Shown piece after piece: positions 5,272 through 5,537 of a DNA stretch of 5,537 bases (position 1 is its first letter; each line of letters begins with the position of its first letter). Source of the stretch: Candidatus Margulisiibacteriota bacterium (GTDB lineage Bacteria; Margulisbacteria; Termititenacia; Termititenacales; Termititenacaceae). The notes under the pieces were generated by a model. That model did no database searches, was not told where the DNA came from, and saw only the letters and a list, made by a program, of their open reading frames with translations. A program made the position numbers and the translations under genes. Location of the stretch: contig JAIRZV010000145.1 in NCBI GenBank assembly GCA_031267055.1, forward strand, positions 1-5,537, in the 5' to 3' direction.

Positions 5272-5300
5272 TTTCAATAATACCCACTTTTTGTTAAAAT
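5272..5300 (+). promoter_or_regulatory. Candidate rubrerythrin promoter
   Basis: TGTTAAAAT (5292-5300) is an extended -10 with hexamer TAAAAT at 5295-5300. A weak -35, TTTCAA (5272-5277), sits 17 bases upstream. Transcription would start near 5307, giving a leader of about 36 bases before the ATG at 5344, a conventional leader unlike those of rnfA and the 2467 gene. The imperfect dyad AGTC-TGAT-GACT (from about 5310) lies in that leader, with only 4-base arms. Confidence 0.45.
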
Positions 5301-5343
5301 ATACCTCTAGTCTGATGACTGGAAATATTTTTAGGAGGGTAAT

Positions 5344-5537
5344 ATGGTTTTATTAAAAGGCAGCAAGACAGAAAAAAATTTATTGACGGCGGTAGCTGGC
5401 GAGTCGCAGGCACGCAGTCGCTACACCTGGTTTTCCAGTGTGGCCAAGAAAGAGGGTTACGAGCAGATCGCCGCACTGTTTATGGAAACGGCGGAAAACG
5501 AAAGAGAACACGCCAAGAGATTTTTTAAATATTTGGA
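5344..5537 (+). CDS. rbr: Rubrerythrin, N-terminal part (cut by window end)
   Basis: Rubrerythrin is a cytoplasmic non-haem diiron peroxidase that reduces hydrogen peroxide in anaerobes. The first 64 codons are present, beginning with the family-typical KGSKTEKNLL (5-14). Diiron-site ligands are visible: Glu20 in GESQAR (19-24), and Glu53 and His56 in the ENEREH segment (51-56), at the same positions as in well-studied rubrerythrins. The remainder, including the second half of the diiron site and any C-terminal rubredoxin domain, is outside the window, so full-length rubrerythrin and a rubredoxin-less form cannot be told apart. The start is supported by AGGAGG (5333-5338), 5 bases before the ATG. 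The gene is divergent from the small 66-residue gene. Confidence 0.95.
   Translation, partial: MVLLKGSKTEKNLLTAVAGESQARSRYTWFSSVAKKEGYEQIAALFMETAENEREHAKRFFKYL

Noticed and set aside
5294..5476. 60-residue minus-strand open frame over the rubrerythrin start.
   Set aside because: It is antisense to conserved rubrerythrin codons and the promoter region, without a ribosome binding site.

Overview
The window is ordinary bacterial chromosome from what looks like an anaerobic or oxygen-avoiding bacterium. It carries two subunits of the Rnf ferredoxin:NAD+ oxidoreductase and the start of a rubrerythrin, a combination common in anaerobes. The long, cysteine-rich RnfB resembles the form found in clostridia, Bacteroidetes and Thermotogae more than the short enterobacterial one. 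The sequence alone does not fix the phylum. Two central genes encode proteins I do not recognise, and at least one of them (2467-3159) is visibly more AT-rich than the metabolic genes around it.

Layout. Positions 1-66 (minus strand) hold the first 22 codons of a very basic protein. It is divergent from rnfA (142-720), which is followed closely by rnfB (729-1505). Next come two apparently single-gene units on the plus strand: an unrecognised Trp-rich, Cys-free protein (1592-2386), closed by a probable intrinsic terminator, and an unrecognised helical, TPR-like protein (2467-3159) with an extended -10 promoter. The purine pair purD (3210-4487) and rdgB (4484-5086) follows, joined by a 4-base ATGA overlap. 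A small unrecognised minus-strand gene (5049-5249) overlaps the end of rdgB tail to tail and is divergent from rubrerythrin (5344 onward, cut by the window end).

How the genes work together. RnfA and RnfB are parts of one membrane complex that couples electron transfer from ferredoxin to NAD+ with ion pumping. The other subunits (C, D, G, E) are not directly upstream, so the rnf locus is probably split. PurD builds purine nucleotides and RdgB removes damaged (deaminated) purine nucleotides. Rubrerythrin reduces peroxide.

The most interesting signals are in the control regions. rnfA, and less securely purD, appear to be leaderless: a -10-like hexamer ends exactly 7 bases before an ATG whose position is fixed by homology, and neither has a Shine-Dalgarno sequence, while most other genes here have strong ones. 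The 75-base gap before rnfA packs two divergent promoters that may share one self-complementary -35 hexamer, TTGCAA, beside a perfect 17-base palindrome. A second perfect 17-base palindrome, also 8-1-8 with a central G, covers the promoter at 2434-2450. I saw no phage, transposon, CRISPR or RNA gene, and no clear new multi-gene system.
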